From Membranipora membranacea (Eukaryota > Bryozoa > Gymnolaemata > Cheilostomatida > Membraniporidae): a stretch of DNA of 64,000 nt. The notes beneath the pieces are model-generated. The model was not told the DNA's origin, did not search any database, and saw only the letters and a list, made by a program, of their open reading frames with translations. The translations under genes and the position numbers were made by a program. Every line of letters begins with the position of its first letter. The stretch's first letter is position 1. Below are positions 47,601 through 63,300 of the stretch, one piece after another. The stretch spans positions 5,208,001 to 5,272,000 of the forward strand of contig OU612075.1 in NCBI GenBank assembly GCA_914767715.1. Direction: 5' to 3'.

Positions 47601-48167
47601 ACAATGTGTTTTCTGGTTCGGTGTAGTTTGCCCAGTGTACACTCTTGTATTTTTCTTTCATAAGTGGTCATTGGATAATTATGCATAAACCAAATAAATA
47701 TTCATGATAATAAGTTCAGAATGAGCTACTGGCATTTGGCAATGTTTTGAATTCACTATTGTGATTTGCATTTTCCTTTAGATATGTTTCCTGCTAAATT
47801 ATTCAGTTACTTTATTGTGCCAAAACTTACTGATCACCATGTTATTTTAGGATCTACGTAATCTTATGATTATATATTATGGCTTTCCATGAACCCTGAT
47901 TTTCCTGAAAAACAACATGGCCATTCGAACCATTGACCAGCTACTACCCATAACAATTATGTGTGTTGGTCAGGCACATAACATACCATATTTGCTAACA
48001 CTAAAGTGAAAGCTCACACGTTGGAACCAGCATTGGAGGCTAAAGCCTCACTATGGTACATGAATATAGGGCTGGAGGAGCTGCCCTTAAGGATTAAGAG
48101 ATCTGGTTTGGTCTAGACATAGGACCCCTAGGAATTTCCTGTTTCAACCAATCATCTCTCATGTTGC
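44700..48167. other. Intergenic sequence before the CRACD-like gene
   Basis: No gene is supported. A dispersed word set (GCCGTA.TAAAAGTG.CC.AATCC, GTGTAGCCACAG) occurs at about 47090-47150 and 47530-47590, and inverted at about 54597-54672, so a low-copy repeat is present. The non-coding 5' exon and promoter of the right-hand gene probably lie in this stretch, but I cannot locate them. Confidence 0.5.
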
Positions 48168-48260
48168 AAGTTTGGTTCATTTGCCTGCATTTGAAGTCGC
48201 TCCAATGGCGTGACTAGTAGAAGGGGAGCAACTGCAATCCGGGCAAATTGGATCAAACTT
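48168..48260. mobile_element. Short palindromic MITE (family M1), copy 3
   Basis: AAGTTTGGTTCATTTGCCTG on the left and GGGCAAATTGGATCAAACTT on the right, with the usual GGGGAGCAACT interior word. It ends about 125 bases before the first coding ATG of the CRACD-like gene. Confidence 0.7.
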
Positions 48261-48385
48261 ATTCTAGTTATGATGTGAAATACTCACTCCTTTTTATAAA
48301 GGTCTTTTTCTATGGGCTTGCTCATGAACTAGAGCAATATTATTATTTTTTGCTTTTCCATTTGTTTTTTGCAGACGACCTGTCA

Positions 48386-51300
48386 ATGGCGTCCGATGAC
48401 GATCAGTTATCCCAGTCACATCCCACTGGTAAATCCAAGGCTAAGCGTGGTGGAGTCCTCGGTAAACTCAAGGGTATATTTGGAAAGAAGAAGCGAACAC
48501 GAAGCCATGACCCAGCAAAACCCTTGACCGGTGATAAAAATGCAGACCCTACTATCAGGTTTGTGAACACTTCCCACTGTCCTATAACTCGGCCAATATG
48601 TTGGCTTTGAGCTGATAGGTTGTTTAGTGGGAAAAAGAGCCTATGCTAGGTCACTGAAAGATATAGTCAAACTGAAACTGCATTACTTTCATATTCACCA
48701 TATCTCAATAGGTACTTTCAGTCCCATCCGACCCGACATTGGCTCTCACCTTCAGACCAGTCAACACATTGGGTACCTTTATCTATGAGTTTTCACGAGT
48801 TCTACACTCTGAGTTTTGCAAAATATGAAACCTATGACTTTATGCCACCTTATGGGGATTAGCGCAGCTGATTAGATAATAATTGTCCAGTAATCCCCCA
48901 GATCTCATTCTGCCAAGGTCGCTGGCTCTCTGGAGATGTCCGAAAGGTCAGGCCGACATTACTACTGTGTAAAAATGTATTTTTAACAAGTTTGCTAACC
49001 CTATGCAGAACAGAAATGGCAATCACTTCGTGTTTCTTACACAGTATAAACTGAGCACTATAAAAAGTAATGGGGTGGTTTACACTTCCTAGGGCAATGA
49101 GTAAAAAGCCTTATGTATGCCTCAAAGGAATTGACCTTGCTTGAAATTCCAATGACCTATAACTGAATGTACAGTCAGAGACTATGGATAAAGTCTCATA
49201 TCAATGAGTTAAAGTATCAAACTCCTTGCTCTGATAGAGTGATCAACACAAAATGATCACACAGTGTCAACCTGTATCTACATAGCCCGGGTATCTCCCA
49301 CTCATTGACATATCCATACCCTGCGATAGGTTTGATTTAGTCTAAGTGCTTAACCTTTGCCCTAGACCTGCTGATCGTGGCATCCCCTTATCAATGATAA
49401 CAGAATACCAACTACGGCGTACAACCTGGGCTAAGTTTCGGCACTTAACTGGGAGAGGATGTGTTTCTGACAGTTAACTTTTCCTGTAGTTGTTCAGGCT
49501 ACAATACTGTAAAATGCGTTGAGCAATAACTCAGGTCATGTGAAAATCAAGATTGACTCGCATACCTTACAATAATCAAATCATTTCCATAATTCTGGCC
49601 TTCAATTAGCTAATTTCCACGTAATTACAAACTGTACTGTTTCTTTTCCTTATTTTTTCGATGTTATGAGTTATTCAGTCAGTTAGCGCTTTTGTGCTTA
49701 GACACTGTGAACTTTTGCCAACACCAGTGTAAAATCTGCTCATCCGAGTGCAAACAAGCCGATTGGCATGCTGCAACTTTTTCTTTACATTACATCTAAC
49801 AAAGCATATAGATTTTCGCCTTATCTATATTTGCAATCATCTGCTGTATAATCTTTGGTATAAGCAAGCAGCTACTCCAAATCATAAAACTCTCTGTCTG
49901 CTCAACAAAATCAATGAATTGATAAAATTCCACATTTTCACTCAGGCTTGAAATAGCCAACCCATTGATGTAGTATTATAAGCGTCTAATACCTTAATTA
50001 CTAAAGTACAACATCAGGCCAAGCTTTCATACATTCTACACAATGAGCATCACTTTCAATTTTCAATAAATATGAGTTGAATGCTCGATATAGCGTGTCA
50101 GCTCCTCAGACAAAGAAGCTATGACATCAGCTGTCTCTATATTCCTCTAGATAAAGCTGCCAATGTCATGTTGAATATATGCTGCCTCTATGATACATCA
50201 ATAATCCCATCAAGCACCAAACAATGATCAAGTCATAGCATGTCTCAATAACGAAATCTGTTGGCCATTCGCATCACTTTCAATCACCTGTTGTTTGGTT
50301 ATTGAAAATGACACGCCGCTTCTTGCTGCCTGTCGGTCGTTGCGTCGCTGTCATGTCACTGTGTATGAATATTTTAGCAGCGATGTCGGCGGAGAGAGTA
50401 ACGCGATGAGTATATCTGTTGACACAACGTTCTCACCCGAAGATCACAGCTTACCTAAGACAGGAATGGTTGGCATGAAGAACACTTCTGCTTCTATGGA
50501 GGCGCTAGTAACAAACAAAATCAAGGTTAGTCTGAGAAAAAGATGAACCGTAGACTTACTTATAATATTAAGTCTATGGATGAACTGTATCCAGCTTGTC
50601 TGTGTAGGCCTGCTATATGACAGCCTGCGTTCTTGCGCATAAACTCTGCTTAGTTAGTTGTAGATAATGGTATTCCATGGTTGGGTTGGGGTATGGTTGG
50701 TCATGGATTGCCACTACTAGCAACCCGGACATATTTTGAGCACTGTTTTGTGGGGGATTTAGCTTCAATGCCAAAATTCCGCCCGGGATGCCGGTAGCAT
50801 TCGATTATATACATACAGCTTAACTGGGTTGTGGTTGATTATGGAATGCCGCAGCCTTCAAACCGGGCAGAGTTTGAGCAGTCAAGCCGTGAGGGGTGAA
50901 ACTTTCTGTCCCAAAATGTCACCATGAACTGTTGGTGTATGCCACCTGTCAAAACAATTCAAGGTTATATTTTTGAAGATCGACTCTTTGTATAATTGAG
51001 GCCTGGTCCTTGCTGGCGACACACATTGCCATCCAGGGAGCCAGATCTAATTTAAGAACTTCCTATGACAATGAGGAGACATAAATTATTCTTCCTCTGT
51101 TAATGTTTGGTGACTTCTCCCTGTTTGATGACTCATGATTTCAGCCCCAGTATAAAGACAATTTATGGCTGTTTTCATGTGAATTCAGTACATGCTTTGT
51201 GTTTTGGCTGATGAAGCAAAAAGTATCATATGGGCGTTGGTACAGCTTTGTACAGCAAGCTGGATGGCGTAAATTTACATATTCAATGGATTATGTAGGG

Positions 51301-54300
51301 TTATGGAATTAGGTGATATAATCCGCTAGTTCAGTCCTTTCATCTTGGCTTTCAAAACTGATGTCACACTCGTATATCATCGAAATTCTGCTATACATCC
51401 CCAATTACTTGACTGTTTATGTAGCTTACGAAGGATAAGCTGTTGTCGGTTTTAGTAAGACGAAAGATTATAAATACTAGGACAGCACATGTGGCTGCTT
51501 ATCACAAAAATGGCTTGAAATATCGACTCAAAAGCTTCAAATACTGGTGGCCTCTTATCCATCCAGATAAACTGTTATTACAATGTTGAGCCTGTTGAAA
51601 TTATTGCTGTTAATGTGTTTAGGTGGTGTCGGCTGTAATCGCCAAATAGACCTTGGCATTTCCACCGATAATGGTTATTTGAACGCCCCTTCTTTTGTTC
51701 ACGTATAGCAATCACCAGAGGTAATTACTATGATACTGGCAAGATGTTATCAATATATTCTCACTTTCCATCATATATCCTCGCTATAAGGTGGCACCAC
51801 TGGGTAACACTTGTCACTGGGTTTCATGACAGCTGGTGGTTGTTGCAGCAGCACAATTAATTAAACTAACACTCCAAATCTTCAAATAACATGTAAATTT
51901 ACTTTTATCGGAATTAAATTGATTGAATAATTTTGGGTTGGGTCACCTACAGTTTTGTACTCTTTCTGACCTTGTATCAACCTGCCTTTCATTGCCATGT
52001 TTTGAAGGATGAACGCTAACTGACTCCTATCTGCCATCAAATTATGACAGCCTGCATTGAGTCTGCTGTAATGGCTTTTTACTATCTGAAGCTTCCAGCA
52101 AATTGAAGGTTGAAAGCTGTCGTAAGCTTTCACATTGTCCACCCGTGCCTCGATAATTTATCTTTTTGTTGGCCTCAAATCCACTGTCTCACAGTGATAT
52201 TGTGTCAGTGTTGATACAATTGGTGCTGACAACATGTCATTATCTGGACGTCTAGAGGGAAGTTATGTCTGTAGGGTTACATCAGAGATGGTGTTTGGAG
52301 CCTAAACGTGATATCTAGGGGCGGTGTTTGGTAACCTCTACCAGGGCCGTAGTTTAGAAAAGATGGTAGGGGAGGCAAAAGTCCAAGGCGAGTCCAAAAC
52401 ATCACAAGGAGGGGTGCTGTAAGCTCCTCACAAAGCAATTTAAGCCATATATTTGACAGATGGAAATCCCAGAGGTTCTGATATTGGTTTTTGGGCCCCT
52501 GTATTTAGCTTTCTAGGGGAGTGCTTCCGTGCCTCCCTAGAGAGCCTCAATGTGATATTTAGGGGCGGTGATGGTAACCTCTACTTGTCACTGACCGAAA
52601 GGTTTCACACTCCACTTACATAGGAGCTCTTTTTGTCGCCATTTATCGATGTCATCACCCTAGGCAGGGATTCAGTGCAGTCTGGAATTCTGAGATTTGA
52701 AGGGTCGGGGGGGGGGGGGGTTGTTGATGGTGTCAAACTTGGTTCATTAATAAGATCTCTAGGCTTTTGCATCCTCGTCATAATTTTATCGTGCTAGAAT
52801 CCAAATGAAGGCTATACAGTGTAGCAGTCCCGTATAGAATAAGCTCCATAATATATTTTAATTTGACTCTCTCCGGTTTTGGTAGTACAGGTTCTCTACT
52901 GGTTGTTTGCTATGTAAAAATGGGGGGGGGGGTTTGAGGGCCATGGTGCTTCTCTATCACTAACACACTTTCATGTAACATATTCTAGACTGTTTTGTCT
53001 TTTAACTGCTGTCAGAACTATATCAATGAAGATAACCATCTAATCTATCTCCCTACCACTTCACATATTTAACTAGACCAGCAAACCCATAAAAGAACTG
53101 ATATTTTCGGGACATTTAGAGTCATGCAGTGTCTCTTCCTGCCATCAAAAGTGCATTTATTAGGTCACCTGGAAATCTGTAATTTGAATAATTGGAGTTA
53201 GATTAGGCTATTATCTAATTATGATTATGTTCCATTAGTTGAAATAATGGAACCTCTCTTCCTATTGACATGCAAATGAGAAGCCATCAGCTTTCTTCCT
53301 GTGTTTTAGTTGATGATAAGGGTTCATGCACTATATAAACTAATATTCTGGCAGATTTAACGCTATGCATTGACTGACGTTCCAGTAACGTCCCTCAAAA
53401 ACTCATACATAATTTGCGATATGCTTGTTCATGGTCAGATAAGTTCCCCTAATCCATGAATATATATCAGTGGTTTAAGTGAAACAGACTAAATCACATT
53501 GCACACTAAGATCTTAGTCCTCGATCAGTTATTTTGGGATGTATTTGGTGCAGGGTATGGTATCAAGGTATCTTCCTCAAATGCCATAACAAGCTTCTTC
53601 CTGAGTGCCTTGGGAACTCTTCAACATCTCTATTCTCTTGAAACAGGAGATCATAATATTTACCCCAAATGTTGTTTCTCTTCCAGGGAGAACTAGAAAG
53701 GAAGTTGATGAATAGGCGGAGTTTAGATGATGATGGACTTCCCGCCTCGCCGATAGGCACACCTACTGCTACGGATATACTCAGCCAGCCAAGTTACATG
53801 GTGAGTCTCGGAAAGGGGTCTACCTCCCTTCCCCTCAAGCCTTCTTTTCGCCAAAGCTGTCAAACCCCGCAGCGTTTAACATCCGGAGCTTGCCAGGCAC
53901 AAAATTGGTAAATTGCAGTATTCTTCGGTTTGGTGCTTTCATTCACTATGACCCATTTCAACCATGCCGAGCTCAGTGATCTCCATGAGTTAGCCCTTGA
54001 TTTCTTTCACAGTGATGATCGATCGAAAGTCACGCGTTCTATTATCACGGCTCCGATGACAGAACACGTGGCTCTTGAAAAGACTGGGGGGGGGGAGGGG
54101 GGCTGTGACTTATTTTCTCTTTAAGGAAATGCCATCCTGGATCTGCTAGTCTTCCCAAGAACTGTAAAATTTAACAGCTCATTGGTAGCCAATATTCTTC
54201 AGTTGGTCGGTGTAAGGATGATCAGCAGTCGCCAGTCATTGCTAGCAAAAGTTTGTTTTTGGCATCAAAAGTTTGATTAATATGCAGTGATCGATACTAG

Positions 54301-57300
54301 GTCAAGCATGTTTCAATTTGCCTGCATTTAGGGTTTGAGCTGCCAGCAGCTCACCAGTAGGATCGGAATGACCGGAATGCAGGCAAAATGGATCCAACTT
54401 GTTCTAGATCGATACTAGGTCAGACAGTTTGAGGCGTTGAAGGTGTCTACCATATTCTTAGCTTGACTTCCCTGTCCTCAACTCGAGTACCCAATAATTA
54501 GCTAATTATTATCTCCAACCACTCCTGACTTAATCGAAAGTACATAATAATTTATAATCACTGTCTGATTGTGGCCATGTACTTATCTAACAGGCTAAAG
54601 TTGTGGCTACACACCGTGTTTTGCATAGGATTGGGTGACTTTCAGTACAGATAGTTGCATAGGATAGCTAGGCCACTGCCTAGGCAAGTGTTTGGCTTTG
54701 CTGCTGGCTTATCACATTAGAATATTATATCTTAGATCTAGACAGCTCCAAGTTTGACCTCAGGGAAATTCTTTTGATCCGCATTTGATTCTAGTCTCTA
54801 GACAGGAATGTAATTATTACCCTCGCCGACTGTAGGCAAGTGGAAAGATCGCCTACTCGAACAAAAAATGATGATGGGACCTAGACGCAATCGACTTACA
54901 TAATGTTGTGCCAATGACATTACGTCCCTGCCAATTTCCAAAGTTGCTTTTGCCAATAGTCTTGAAAATAACAGTTATTTTACTGCAAATCGTACATTGT
55001 ACATTGGTTTGAAGCTCAAATTAATGGTTGTCAGTTTTTGATGGTTTGGTAAACAAAATGATTAGCTTAAGGCAATGCTCTTGTTGTAGTCCAAACTATC
55101 ATAATCACCAAAACATTTCATAGATTACGCAATTGGTGCAGTGAGGAACTTGGAACTGATAACATCCGTTTGTATTGTGCTATTGCCCTTATAAGGAGAT
55201 TAATATGATTATACATCAGTTAGCTTTTATCATTGCTACAAAACCATCTTATGTAGCACAGGTTATAAACAGTCTTCAAAAAGCCATCAGCTGTTTTCTA
55301 AAAAGAAATATTTTGATTTGAAGTACATTTTGTGGTTAGACCAAAATAGAATGTAAGGGTCATTATCATTTGTCTATAGGCTTGTCCTTGAATGGTGACA
55401 AAAAAGTGCAGGCTCTAGGCCTGAGTCAACAATAGATATCAATGTTGGATCATGTAATTGTAAAGCAATTAATTTCAATTATGTGTTTGTGTTCAATTAT
55501 GAGCTTGGAAATCAGGCCATTTCAATACATAGGTCATAACTTCTAAATATAGCTAGTTGGCTTGATACAGACTGATGTCGTATCTGATCGCTTGCGATTC
55601 TAGGTGCTGGACACACTGCTGTGCTATGAGGATATGGATTTGGCTAGGTGATTTGAATCATTATGATATGGAAATTAAACTCGATTTAGTTATCTGATTT
55701 GGGTTGTGATCATTCGGTAGACACAAACGTGTACGAGAGCTCGGTCAAATCAACTATCAAAGAAAGTCTGATGCCTGATGGTTTTGGTATTGGTAGTGCC
55801 ATCATTTGGAAGCAATTTAGGTAATTCTGCACCAAGATGCAACCAGCATAATTATCACATTAGAGCTGTGAACTCTGCAGTATTTTGTGAATGTTGACCC
55901 TGGCTTCTATCCAATGTTGACTTTAAGAATTGAAGAGCTAAGCTGACTGATTGTCTGTTAAAGCATACTATTATCTCTAAGTTTAGCTGAGTAAACAGAA
56001 GTTAGCTCAATGAACCTCAATGGTTAGCTACACTTGAGAGAAGCTATATAACAGCGTTTGTTTATCTAGAAATGTGTGAAAGGCCTGTAGATATATGGAT
56101 GCAACATTATGGCAAGGAGTAACAGGTACTTCTTGATTATGGTCACCTGTCAATGTAGTACTGCCATAGTTGGCACATGCACACAGGCGCTTGTTGTGTT
56201 GTGTTGTCTGTTGGCATATAGGTAGATTGGTACTTGTCCAAGCCTGGTAGTTCCATTTGGCTAGGTGTATTCATGGGCCGTGATGCCAAGTTATACCTGA
56301 TAATCTGATTAATAATGTTGTTGGTTCACATGTTGTTATTTGAGCTTAGTATAGATATTTTGATGCACATGGTTTGTGCTCGGTTGTGGGAGGATCGGGA
56401 TGAGCTCCAATGCGCTTCCTTCGAGTTTGAAGTTTGTTGAGATTCACCTTCATCATCATAATCACCATCCAAATTCTGCATAGGGCCCAGTTCTCGGCTT
56501 GAGCCTTGTTAAGTTTCTGGCTGTTGATCAGGGATAGGGTCAACACGCTGTTGATGTTTATGATGTGACATAATTAGAGTAAACATGTCTTTGATTCTGC
56601 CCCAAATATAACTCAAGAGTGCTTTACGGCAATCAAAGCCGAGATATCTGATCGTAAATCACTTCAAATACCAATGTGCCATTTTAATGCTCTGAATCAT
56701 TGGCCTTGTTGCGTACAAAACATTCAACACCCCACGATTTTTGCAACACCTGCTCCCTTTCATGAAATGCATACTGGTACAACTATGTAGTAAACATTCC
56801 AAATCGCTGATTCTTTTAGCCTTACCCCAAACGAAAGGTAATCCTGTCTTATTTATTACCCATAATGCTTTACTTCTCTCATACGCTCATCCATGTTTAA
56901 TATCGGCATAACCTGCTAAGTGCATGTTGGGATACTTCCCTTGGCTGACTAAACCGGCCATCCTACTAAGTTTGTGCCATAGACTCTGTCTAAGTCTAAC
57001 GCTCTTGCCGATCAAGGTTGCTGACATTCTTGCGTTTGTAGTTGCATCCCCTTCTGAAATTTGAGCTGTTTGGCGTTCAGTTGAGGGGAACCTAACTTCA
57101 AACGCAATGTGTCGATGTTGAATCCATAAACATACAAATACATGTTTATGGTTGAACCCTTCTCAAAGGATACCTTTGTCTGGTTACATGGAGAGTATGT
57201 GTACATGTGTAATAACTGCTAACTTTCACTTACAAGTATCAAAAGGCCTGCGTTTTGCTTTCATCTGCTACCGCCGCCCTCCAAGGCTTGCTTTTAACAT

Positions 57301-60300
57301 ACATGGAGACCGCCAGCTTGCCTGAAAACCAAAATAGCATTGATTTATTGAAGTGACTCGTTATTATGGAATTGCATGTCATGGAATTGCCTCTTTTCCT
57401 AAGTACGAGATCAGAATATCATAATACCATAATATCATATCATCCCATGACTCAGTTAGCTCAAATTTGTTGAAGGTTTGGTGGAAACTTGCCATCAGAA
57501 ACGTACTCTAAAACCCATCCGTCACATATTTGTCCGCCTCCTTTCTCAAATAATGTCAGATAAATGAAGTTTTACTGTACGTCACATTTTCCATATTAGG
57601 TCATATCCATGAAGATCACCTCACTGCCATATTTGGTATTCCTGGTCCTTCACAGACAAGGAGAAAATGTTAGTTTGAAGACCAGAGTGGTTTAGGCCTA
57701 CATCCCCTCGAGTAGACCATGTTATGTATATAATACTCGTTTTCTTTACAGAGTCATGATTCATATCGTATAGACAGGGACAGCGACGGTAGCCTACTAA
57801 GTATCGGCAGCTCTGAAAATGAAGAGGTGAGTTCATGGTACCCCTCTTCCCAAGCAAAGTAGAGCTTTGGAACTCGAGCTATCCAAAACCTAATTAGTAG
57901 CCCAAACACAGTCAAACATAATGATCCCGAGCCACTTACACTTTGACTAGCCAAAGATGCTGTTCTGCTACTTTATCTAAATTTTTCAAATATGGATGGG
58001 GTTCATATTTGGGTCAATACCATCAAATTGCAATGGTACCATCATTTGGTATACATGTAGATACATTTGAATGATCTAATTGTTTTAGGAGATATTATCA
58101 TTACATCATTATTATATGTTTGTCCACCACGTAGGAAGTTTCACAGGATACCAGTTATTGTGTCTGCTTATGACATGATAGTATTTCCTCGCCTCAGGCA
58201 GTATTCCGATATCACTGCTCCATATCTAAAATCAGTCTGACCGGCCTGATATTCATATACTATGTTGAGATTAGCTAATACAGTGTTATCTGTCCAGTAT
58301 CTGAATATTACGAGATCAGTATCAAAGTTTTGCTTATGGAAGTTTATGGAAGTACAAAACTAGATTGAACCATGATGATTGTTAATTTGCACCACAGTTT
58401 TGTTTTTCATACACACCTCACCTACAGAAGTTAAATTTCTTTTTAAAAAGAATTATCCAATCCTGCTTACAGAGTCAACTTGCTAGGCATATCTATTGGG
58501 TAGTGGAGAAGATAATACACTTTAGTTACACTGTTCAACTTGGTCAGCCGTAATTTATGTATATTTTTATTTGTAGGATGCTTTTTTCAAGAGTCCGTGG
58601 AAGGCTGCCTCTACCTCTGCTATTAGGAGACGGCCTCCTCTCTCTTCAGGTGAGTAAACATAAAGGCTGGCGTCAAAGATAAGCCCTTAATTAGCCCTTG
58701 GTTTTGTGTACAAGGATGGTGAGGGTTTCATAATTTAATGCAGTTTCCTAATCAAGCTGCCAATTTGTGCAAAGCCATAGGGGACTCCCCAATGAGTTGA
58801 GCCAACTTCCTTCGTAGTAGGTAGCTGTAGTATTTTCTGAAGTCCAACTCAGAGGACATACTTGAAATTATCAAATGTATGACTAGCTAACATATACTGA
58901 GAGCTCCCACTTTAGCTAGCTAACATTAAGTCACCACCAAACTTGCTAAACTAAACTCTAGCTAACATTTATTCTGCTACGGTATACGCACAGATTATAT
59001 GATTGTATTATCGTTGTAGATTCTGAGTCAGAGCTTGATCTGGATGTTGTTGTTAAGACAGAGAATCTATCTCATGGTGCTGCCATGCATAAACGTAACG
59101 TCAGACCGAGTCGTCGGACGAAAACCAGGAGAGTCAGTGCAGCGCCCACTGCTATGGTAAGTGTTATCTGTCATATAAGTTTGGTTATTACCCTTTTATT
59201 GGCAGTAAATTTACAGTAATTTTATAAATTATGCAAGAAAATAAAGCAGTAAACATTAACGCTGTTACAGTTTGTTATCAGTGCTCTTGATATGATGTTT
59301 AGAGCGACTTCCTTTTAGGAAAATGATTATGTTTGCCTCCTCCATGTCTGAAATCAAAATGCTGAATAACTGATAAGGTTGAATTTTGATTTCAGAATGA
59401 ACATGAATTTATTTATTGTGCAGGGTTACAATACTACTGCAAAGTTACTGGTTAATTGGCTAAGTTACTGGCTAAGTTTATTGGAAAGTCATGTAGTCAG
59501 TGTTCTAAGTGGATTTTTTTTCTTTGTGGGAACTGACTACTTCTACACAGTTTGATGGTTGATTAATTTAGTTTAGTGACTCAAGTAGACAATTTCCATG
59601 TATTTCGGAGTTGTCCAATATTTGCACAACTTGTTCAAGGAGAAGACAACTTGAAATTATAAAGATTTTTATTTTTTTAATTTTTTTTAAGCCGAGTCTA
59701 GCAGAAAAGAAAACTTTGGAGATTGCTCACACATTTCTGGACGAGGGGAAAACCTCGACAGTAAAAATCCGAGCACATGAACATTCTAGTCCCAGCCCTG
59801 CTGTTGTACGCAGAACAGAGAGCAGCAGAGCCTATCCCAGTCCTGCTCAACAGGTATGAAGAGCATTAATAATATAATATATAAAATGAATAAGTAAGGT
59901 CATAGAGTATAAGCAATAAAAATGGAGATGAAGGCTTAACCATGTGTGTTTTACACCCATTTATACATATTGTTTGTAGAGCATGCTAGCAACAAAGGTA
60001 ATGAAAACTTAATATTACGCTATACCCTAGAGATGGGGAATGTTTGTCATCTTCCACAGGCTTGAGATAGCAAAACATTGTGGCTAGCGAACATTTACTC
60101 AGCCACATTACTTTGTATGAACTCAAATCTGAGTCAATCCTCTAGGGTAGATTACCATATTATCATAATTAATCCCACATTTGTCACGGTATTGGTTTGC
60201 TTAGTTCGTGCTAGACAAACTATTTTGAATGTCTGATTTGTAGAGAAAATCTGACCCTAGTGTCGCCGACGTACCGATGAAGTCTCCTAAGCCTGTAGCT

Positions 60301-63300
60301 CGAAGTGCCACCGCAGCTGCCAGTCATATACTGCATAAACCAAGTGTTGTTGCGTAAGTTTCTAAAGTTTATTGCAATACATGATTGATGTTTCTTTGGG
60401 TGGCTACAGATGAGTCTGCCACAGCTTGTGATAACCTTCCACTCAAAAGTGTTCTAGGCATGGGACTTCTTACTGGTTTATTTCCAGGACATTTAATAGA
60501 AATCATGCAAACATACCATTTGAGCTACCCCTGACTCCTTACACTGTTATTTGGTATCTCATCGTAAAATATAGCATGTTTTGTATGATTTAAAACGTTT
60601 TTAATTTTGCAGAATCAATTTGAGTTAACACTTTGTGAGCATACTTAATTTTATAAACATGGTGGGCATTGCATACTATATTCAGCCTAACATCAAGTTT
60701 GATCAAATTTGCCCGCAATCCATTTGCTCTCCTTCCGCTGGTGAAGTGGAGTGGAGGGGGAGCAACTCCGAATGCAGGCAAATTTGATCAAACTTGATTT
60801 ATATTAAGCCTAACAACCATGTATATTATTTTAGAACTGAGGAGCAGAAGGTACAGCGTAACGAGCTGCTCACAGTCTTCCAGAAGTTAAAACCATCCGC
60901 TGAATCCAACTGCAATGAGGCACAGGTAAGCTGTAGTGTCTTACAATAAATCTTATGATTACCTCGTCAGAACACTTCTAATAAAGTTCTCAAATCAGTA
61001 ATGAGAGCATTTTATACAAGCCCAATCAAAACGTTGTGTTCCAAGTTGTTGGTGGCAAAGTAAAAGGTAGGACTCAAACCATCATTGTCATCCGGCTATG
61101 TTGTCCAAAATAGCGCTATTGGACATAATTTGAAGGAAAATGCAATTGGGTAAAAGATTCAGAAAAATAATAGGAATGTAATATGCTTATCATTATGCAC
61201 ACTGTATATTCGGCAGTTAAACAGAGACTTCCATAGCTCATTAGATGGAGTGTCAAATATTGTTGACTTGAAATTTGCATAACCAGATAGGCAATAGAAA
61301 GCCACTTATATATCGAAAACAATCATACTTCCTCACTGACAATTTATTCTTTTTTTATTCTTATTTATACTTCACTATGGTGGAAAATAGTTTGTAGAAT
61401 GCAATATAGTTATAAAAATTTCTCTCGTTGTAGTCGAATTCTACAGACTTATCCCAGAATATTGCCAAAGCCTCAGAGCCTGCACTGCTTTATGGTGAAA
61501 ATAGAGGTGTCGAGTCACCGCCCCCTCCCAGACCAACGAAGAATGTTGGTTTCAGTAAGAACCAGGGTAGTTCCGCTACTCCACCTCTTCAAAGGAGAAG
61601 TAAGCCTCCTGGTGAGTTGACAATAAGGAGATAATTCTCATAATGTATCATCCATGTTAACACAGCTCTCAACAGATTAACATGGAATTATGCAGCCTGG
61701 CTCAGATGTGTTGAATTCAAACAATTAAACTATAATATAGTTTAATTATTTGAATTCAACACATCTTACCCATCGGATTGATAACTTTGATAATTTAGAG
61801 CTAAATATGTTATAAATTACATATAAACAAAATCGATAATACTAATAAAGTTTGGGCAAATACAAATTTTCATTATTATTTTTAAATAGTTGTTCCACTT
61901 AATTCAGAATTTATAACATGAATCTACCCAAAGACATTGTCATAATGCCCAAGAATTCATACTGTACTTCAGTATGACCAAACTTGGTTGGCCCAAGAGG
62001 TGTGCACTGTTTGTTTCGGTCATTTTATATGCAATAATTTCTTAAAATTACAGCTATACAACCCAGACCTAAGTCTATGTTTCCTCAACAAAGGAGTAAA
62101 ACACAGGAGATAGACGGCTCCACTGTAAGTGAAGCTATATCCAGTCTGACCTACAGCAAGAGCTTCAACGCTGCAGATTCAGACTCTGGGAGTCGTGGTA
62201 AACCGTCTCCAATGCTACGGGCCAAGGTATGAATGTTTAGATTTTCTAGAAGCTCTTGTCACAACATAAGTCCAGGGTTCAAACTTAAGTGCCCAATTTA
62301 GAATCGCACGCCAAATTGCCTGGCAAATATCGGTTAAATCTTGTGATTACCTGCACACATCATCTCCTATGGGAATTTGTTAGATGTGAAATCCAGTAAC
62401 TCTTGGACTCAGGAAAGCCCAAAGCAGTCACCACCACCTAAGAATTTAATTCTCCCTGAACTCATGGCTTTCACTCATATTGCATAATTGCATAATTTCA
62501 TATGCATAATTGGTTGTTACAGAACATTGCATTCCCTTAACCAACCTCTGATTTAAGTTTTTATTCTCCTACAGCCGACGGTGGTAGTCACTGGTGATGC
62601 AGGGGACGCAACTCCAGATTGGATTAAACTTGCTAATAAACGTAAAACTTGGGCAGTAGACAGTGGCTCAGAACCTGTCGAGCCAGTGGTTACTAGTGTG
62701 ACAACAACAGAAAAATATCCTGCTAAGCCAGCACCTCGACAAGCTACTACAAAGCCGGAAAAATCCGACACAAACCCAAACGAACTACAAAATAAACTAA
62801 CACAGGCTAAGGCAAAATCTGAGTCGTTACCGAGGGACACAAATCTAAACACTCCTCTAGACATAGACACAAAAGCTTGTGACAATAAACCTTTACTTTA
62901 TGCCAGTACGGGGCCTGTTAGTCCGCCCCCTAAACCGTTAGACCGAGGACCTACAATAACACGACGACGCTCCCCACATGACAATGTTATGAGCGAATCA
63001 TTTGGCGGATTTTACGCCGATAAGGCTCAATCACCCACTGCCACTGAGGATATTAGTGTGGCAGCAAACAAAGAGACTATCATATTACCTAAACCCAAAC
63101 CTGTGGCCATGACAAGCCCAGCTGAGGAAAGCAAAGAAAACGAACTACCCATCTCTGCGGACCCGCCGTGGAAAGCAGCGCTCAAACAACGCACAGGTAT
63201 TTATGAATATGGTTTTTCTTGTTTCACGATTTCATCAAACTATTATATATTTACTGATTATTTGTAAAGTTAGCAAAATCAGTTAATGATTGCTTGCGTG

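Noticed and set aside
53930-54124. Extra exon of the CRACD-like gene
   Set aside because: No acceptor or donor in a matching phase, and the neighbouring exons join in phase 0 without it.
62553-62885. 110-codon minus-strand open frame
   Set aside because: It is antisense to the large coding exon of the CRACD-like gene. Low-stop antisense frames are expected there.
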